Origin: Cherax quadricarinatus
Lineage: Eukaryota > Arthropoda > Malacostraca > Decapoda > Parastacidae
Assembly (NCBI RefSeq): GCF_038502225.1
Contig: NC_091303.1
Coordinates: forward strand, 26,860,898 to 26,924,897
Length of the DNA: 64,000 bases
Reading direction: 5' to 3'
The translations under genes were made by a program, and so were the position numbers. The notes under the pieces are model-generated. The model was not told the DNA's origin. It ran no database searches and saw only the letters and a list, made by a program, of their open reading frames with translations. Below are positions 63,366-64,000 of this stretch, one piece after another; positions within the stretch are counted from its first letter, which is position 1, and every line of letters starts with the position of its first letter.

Positions 63366-64000
63366 CACTGGAACCTCAAAAATCGAACGTATCACATATC
63401 GAACGTTTCGAAAATAGGACCATTTTTTTGGACAAACTGTGTCCCTATTATCGAACGCGCCCCTATTTTCGGACCGCCGGGTACGGGACCTGTCTGCTGC
63501 CCGCTCTGTCCGCGTCCCCGCGCAGGCGCCGTGAGCAGTCTAGCTTTGTTTATGCTTGAGTGAACACTAACCTGCACTCTCATTCACGCATTTTATGATT
63601 ATTTCGTTGTGTTTAGTGCTTATGGGACTGTGAAATAAGCTGCCATGGGCCCAAAGAAACTTGCTAGTGGTACCCCTGTGGTAAAGAAAGTGAGAAACAC
63701 CATAGATGTGAAGAAGGAAATAATACAGAAGTATGAGAGTGGCATCAGACTTGTTGAGCTTGCCAGGATGTATGGGAAAAACAAGTCGACCATCGGTTCT
63801 ATCCTGTCAAAGAAAGAACAAATCAAGGAAGCTGATGTTGCAAAAGGTGTTAATATAGGGAGTGGATGAGGTGCCTTCTTCAAAGATTAAGGAGATTTGA
63901 GCCAAGTGGAATGATGTCCAAATGTTTGTGCAGAAGTACCACCCTGAGCAAGCTGAAACAAGCCATCTTTGCAACAAGTTCAGTGACAGAACCATGTCCC
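63366..64000 (+). mobile_element. Tigger/pogo element, left end, cut by the window edge
   Basis: It starts after TA (63364-63365) with CACTGGAACCTCAAAAATCG, the Tigger-type terminal repeat, followed by a GC-rich leader (63470-63540) and the transposase start. The right end is outside the window. Confidence 0.8.
63645..64000 (+). pseudogene. Tigger transposase N-terminus (CENP-B-type DNA binding)
   Basis: The reading is MGPKKLASGTPVVKKVRNTI, DVKKEIIQKYESGIRLVELA, RMYGKNKSTIGSILSKKEQI and KEADVAKGVN. It is the first helix-turn-helix of pogo/Tigger transposases. After VNIGSG it stops at 63869. Similarity resumes in another frame (EVPSSKIKEI, a TGA, KWNDVQMFVQKYHPEQAETS), the second DNA-binding half. 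At least one frameshift and one stop are present. Confidence 0.85.

Overview
The window is a piece of a repeat-rich arthropod genome, most likely a decapod crustacean such as a crayfish or lobster. That assignment is inferred from the repeat families I recognise, not from a search. There are introns with GT/AG borders, many non-LTR and DNA transposons, very long microsatellites and no bacterial gene organisation. The only host gene I can support is the Golgi pH regulator (GPHR/GPR89), on the minus strand. Four of its exons are visible in order: 45163-44945, 33372-33256, 19056-18912 and 5937-5752. They encode a continuous stretch of the protein from about the middle into the conserved C-terminal domain. 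The introns are 11.6, 14.2 and 13.0 kb and consist almost entirely of nested mobile elements. I did not find the 5' exons (expected beyond 64000) or the last exon(s) (expected before position 1).

Left to right: a dead Tc1 element (1-2215) is broken by an RTE tail and by a tRNA-like tandem/foldback array. A Penelope-like element with 880-bp inverted arms (3329-5751) lies against the splice donor of the 5752-5937 exon. A piggyBac copy (7322-11231) has its interior occupied by a 2.3-kb CTC/TCC microsatellite. Next come a CR1-like fragment (11724-13535) and an RTE-like LINE with an uninterrupted ORF (14524-17815, minus). An old LINE (19486-23460) is cut by two TTAA MITEs, followed by a chain of Tigger and piggyBac elements (23835-29126). 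A CR1 LINE (29131-32990) is split by another TTAA MITE. The 33750-38440 region is a patchwork of Tigger ends, satellites and MITEs. A second RTE copy (38845-43673) and a third (45205-49195) both carry insertions. The right side (52300-63220) is a four-level nest: a TTAA MITE holds a retroposon, which holds an L2/CR1-like LINE with both ORFs open, which holds a fourth RTE copy. A Tigger/pogo element runs off the right edge.

The most unusual pattern is shared by the TTAA (piggyBac-like) elements. One terminus of each of ten elements carries two 12-bp palindromes of the form CGTA-N4-TACG. The first starts 17-18 bp inside the TTAA, and the two are always spaced 34 bp start to start. The palindrome core differs between elements but usually matches within an element, which looks like co-varying recognition sites. 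The tRNA-like foldback insertions with clean target duplications, and the Penelope insertion that duplicates a splice donor, also deserve follow-up.
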